Part shown: positions 6,345 to 7,994 of the stretch, piece by piece | Numbering within the stretch: position 1 is the first letter of the stretch | How the letters are laid out: every line of letters begins with the position of its first letter | Assembly: GCA_023229405.1 (NCBI GenBank) | Contig: JALNZH010000173.1 | Span: 1 to 7,994, forward strand | DNA: 7,994 nucleotides | Direction of reading: 5' to 3' | Source: Bacteroidota bacterium | GTDB taxonomy: Bacteria > Bacteroidota > Ignavibacteria > UBA10030 > UBA8401 | Notes under the pieces: model-generated | Databases searched by the model: none | What the model saw: the letters and a program-made list of their open reading frames with translations, nothing else | What the model was told of the DNA's origin: nothing | Position numbers and translations under genes: made by a program

Positions 6345-7487
6345 TCAGAAGATCAACCGTCCGGCAACTTCATCGCACACCGCATATCCTTTCGAAGTGA
6401 GCGAAATGATGTTGTTTTGACGGTGGAGAAGTCCATCCTGTTCCATTCGTGCCAAATCTTCCCGCTTTAGCGAAAAAATATCTTCACCGTATAATGGATA
6501 TAGTTTTTTTAAGTCGATTCCGGTGCTGCGCAGTCCTAAAAAAATTTCCTCCGTAAAGAATTTTTCTTTGTCGATCGATTCGCTGCCGGCGACGGGATAT
6601 TCTTCCTTTTCCAAAGCATCACAATAACGTTGAATGCTCCGCACATTCCACCAGCGTTTACCGCTGGCAGGCGAATTTTTGCAAAACGAATGCGCCGAGG
6701 GACCAAGTCCGATATAATCCGTATGGTTCCAATAATTGTAATTGTGCCGCGACCGGTATCCCGGTTTGGCAAAATTAGAAACTTCATACTGTTCGAAACC
6801 ATGGGCGTTCATCGTTTCGATAGTAATTTCGTACAATGCCGCATCCTCTTCATCCGGCAGAGGCGCAATCAGTTTATTCTTTACCATACTTGCGAGCGGC
6901 GTTTGTTCCTCCACAATCAGCGCATACGCCGAGATATGTTTCGGGTTCAGCGCAATCGCACGGCGGAGATTTTCTTTCCACCGTTCCGGAGTTTGATTCG
7001 GCAGTGCAAAGATCAAATCGCAGCTAACATTGGTGAATCCTGCCTCATACGCGCTCGCCACCGCTTTTTCCGCTTCTACTGCGGAGTGGATGCGGGTAAG
7101 AAATTTCAGATCGTCATCATGAAACGATTGAATGCCGAAACTAACACGGTTGAATCCCGCCGAACGGAAATCATGCAGTTTGGACAATTCCACCGTCCCG
7201 GGATTGGATTCACAGGTGATCTCGGCATCTGCATCGATCTGATAATATTTGTTAATACTAGCAAAGAGTCTGTCAAACTGCTGCGCTGAAAGAAGCGACG
7301 GCGTTCCGCCGCCGAAGAAAATCGATTCGATTGTCGTACCGGCGGAAAACTCGGAAGCACGAAGCGCAATCTCTTTCTCTAAAGCCAAAAGGAACCGATC
7401 CATGGAACTCATATTCTCAATAGAATAGAAGTCGCAGTAGATGCATTTGTGTTCACAGAAAGGAATATGTAAGTAAAGACTGGCCAA
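6345..7487 (-). CDS. hemW: Radical SAM heme chaperone HemW
   Basis: HemW is a cytoplasmic radical SAM protein that binds heme and delivers it to hemoproteins; it was long annotated as an oxygen-independent coproporphyrinogen III oxidase. The 380 residues match the usual length. The iron-sulfur motif is C11-x3-C15-x2-C18 followed by D19-F20. True HemN has CX3CX2CXC, so the missing fourth cysteine supports HemW over HemN. GGGTPS (59-64), ESNPGT (93-98), RVSFGIQSF (114-122) and the HNYNYW motif (248-253) followed by GLGPSAHS (260-267) are family signatures, and a HemN_C-type domain occupies about 310-380. The start codon is TTG (7487-7485); no in-frame ATG lies close upstream, and MASLYLHIPFC matches the family N-terminus well. 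No Shine-Dalgarno is seen. It is 99 bases upstream of the DUF2723 gene, which seems to have its own promoter. Confidence 0.95.
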   Translation of the reverse strand: MASLYLHIPFCEHKCIYCDFYSIENMSSMDRFLLALEKEIALRASEFSAGTTIESIFFGGGTPSLLSAQQFDRLFASINKYYQIDADAEITCESNPGTVELSKLHDFRSAGFNRVSFGIQSFHDDDLKFLTRIHSAVEAEKAVASAYEAGFTNVSCDLIFALPNQTPERWKENLRRAIALNPKHISAYALIVEEQTPLASMVKNKLIAPLPDEEDAALYEITIETMNAHGFEQYEVSNFAKPGYRSRHNYNYWNHTDYIGLGPSAHSFCKNSPASGKRWWNVRSIQRYCDALEKEEYPVAGSESIDKEKFFTEEIFLGLRSTGIDLKKLYPLYGEDIFSLKREDLARMEQDGLLHRQNNIISLTSKGYAVCDEVAGRLIF

Positions 7488-7503
7488 AGGGAAATATTTT
7501 AGA

Positions 7504-7545
7504 ATGCTGGATTTCGGATATCTGATGCTGGATCTTAAATATTGG
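7504..7545. repeat. Two degenerate 21-bp tandem copies upstream of hemW
   Basis: Copy 1 (7504-7524) and copy 2 (7525-7545) both begin ATGCTGGAT and share an ATAT block at the same offset and a final G, with 15 of 21 positions identical. They sit 17 to 58 bases upstream of the hemW start, where its promoter or leader would be expected. Confidence 0.45.
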
Positions 7546-7582
7546 ATTTATTTTTTGAGACACCTGAAAAATCTCATAGCAA

Positions 7583-7682
7583 TGTCATTCCGAGGAGCGC
7601 ATGCCCGCCGGTCCCAAAGGGACACCGTTGGTGCAGGTAGGAAGTGACGTGCCTGCCGCCAGCGGTCAGGCGGAGAATCTCG
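7583..7682. repeat. Composite palindromic dispersed repeat, unit A
   Basis: The unit begins TGTCATTCCGAGGAGCG and ends GGAGAATCTCG. The middle contains the hairpins GTCCC-AAA-GGGAC (7611-7623) and GCCTG.CCGC-CA-GCGG.T.CAGGC (7651-7671, nine pairs and a one-base bulge). GCAGG (7633-7637) can alternatively pair with CCTGC (7652-7656). The sequence AATCTC occurs just before the unit (7570-7575) and at its end (7676-7681). The outer parts resemble a common intergenic repeat type of Bacteroidota/Chlorobiota, and the GC-rich middle may be a second repeat nested in it. Confidence 0.55.
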
Positions 7683-7707
7683 TTTTTCCACTCAAATGAA
7701 AGAACAT

Positions 7708-7757
7708 GATTCTTCTCGAAGTGTATATTGAGCGAAGCGAATGTGCTCAGAATAACA
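7708..7757 (-). repeat. Dispersed repeat remnant, unit B
   Basis: Read on the minus strand it begins TGTTATTCTGAGCAC, contains TTCGCTTCGCTC and ends CGAGAAGAATC. This is the same head-and-tail pattern as unit A in the opposite orientation, diverged at several bases. No gene overlaps it. Confidence 0.45.
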
Positions 7758-7879
7758 AAAGGACAACCTATTGTTCAGATGTTTCATTTATTCTATCAGC
7801 GTCAACAACTGAGTAATTTGATAATGCTCTGATGTTACGCAAAAAGGTAAAAATGGTTCGACGCGGTGCAGAAACAGCG

Positions 7880-7974
7880 GTCATCCTGAGCAAATCCTTT
7901 GCTGTTTGTTCCGAAGGAATCCCTGCGGGAAAGGATGCGTCTCCCGATAGGGATGCCTTCGGCAGAAGGATGAC
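7880..7974. repeat. 95-bp palindromic repeat, unit C
   Basis: The ends are perfect 8-bp inverted repeats: GTCATCCT (7880-7887) and AGGATGAC (7967-7974). Inside, 7911-7930 (CCGAAGGAATCCCTGCGGGA) pairs with 7942-7962 (TCCC...CCTTCGG), broken by one mismatch and a small bulge, around an 11-base loop. A second hairpin, AGCAAA-TCC-TTTGCT (7889-7903), lies next to the left end. The nested symmetry suggests a non-autonomous miniature element or REP-like sequence. There is no coding capacity. Confidence 0.6.
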
Positions 7975-7994
7975 GTAACTATCTTAGCCTGCGC

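Larger units (their letters stand above)
7488..7994. other. Gene-free region of repeats, right end of window
   Basis: No credible coding frame of useful length lies here on either strand. The content is a degenerate tandem repeat (7504-7545) and three palindromic repeat units (7583-7682, 7708-7757, 7880-7974), described separately. Between 7758 and 7879 I see nothing recognisable. The hemW promoter should lie near 7490-7580, but no convincing -35/-10 pair stands out. Confidence 0.6.

Noticed and set aside
6630..7289. 219-residue plus-strand frame
   Set aside because: It is wholly antisense to hemW, which has all its family motifs; the product is basic and low in recognisable structure.
7583..7974. 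CRISPR array
   Set aside because: The repeat units differ in length and orientation, and there are no regular spacers or adjacent cas genes.
7884..7994. Open minus-strand frame of 37 codons entering from the right edge
   Set aside because: It lies almost entirely in the symmetrical repeat unit C and shows no protein-like features.

Overview
The window looks like chromosomal DNA of a free-living member of the Bacteroidota/Chlorobiota (Ignavibacteria-like) group. The evidence is indirect. The largest gene is a DUF2723/GT117-type membrane protein, a family abundant in that group. Several genes lack a Shine-Dalgarno sequence. The intergenic DNA holds short palindromic dispersed repeats with ends such as TGTCATTCCGAG and GTCATCCTGAGC. 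There is no sign of phage, plasmid, transposase or CRISPR, and I found no tRNA or rRNA gene.

Layout from left to right. At 1-357 (minus) lies the N-terminal part of a secreted alpha/beta-hydrolase-like protein that runs off the left edge, with a plausible promoter at 382-410. At about 460-608 is a compact non-coding element bounded by imperfect direct repeats and an 8-bp inverted repeat. At 657-1337 (plus) is an unrecognised, very acidic 226-residue protein with a strong ribosome binding site. It converges on a minus-strand block: a GT4 glycosyltransferase (1390-2508), a class I SAM methyltransferase (2588-3358), a strong intrinsic terminator (3411-3440), the 922-residue DUF2723/GT117 membrane glycosyltransferase (3477-6245) with its own promoter-like site, and hemW (6345-7487), which starts at TTG. 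The last 507 bases (7488-7994) hold no gene, only a degenerate tandem repeat and three palindromic repeat units.

How the genes fit together: the methyltransferase and GT4 enzyme probably form a two-gene transcription unit, separated from the DUF2723 gene by a terminator. All three fit envelope or protein glycosylation, but their co-operation is inferred from adjacency only. HemW is a housekeeping heme chaperone and probably unrelated. I see no clear new multi-gene system. The most interesting material is the intergenic repeat elements, the unrecognised acidic protein and the possible glycosylation cluster.
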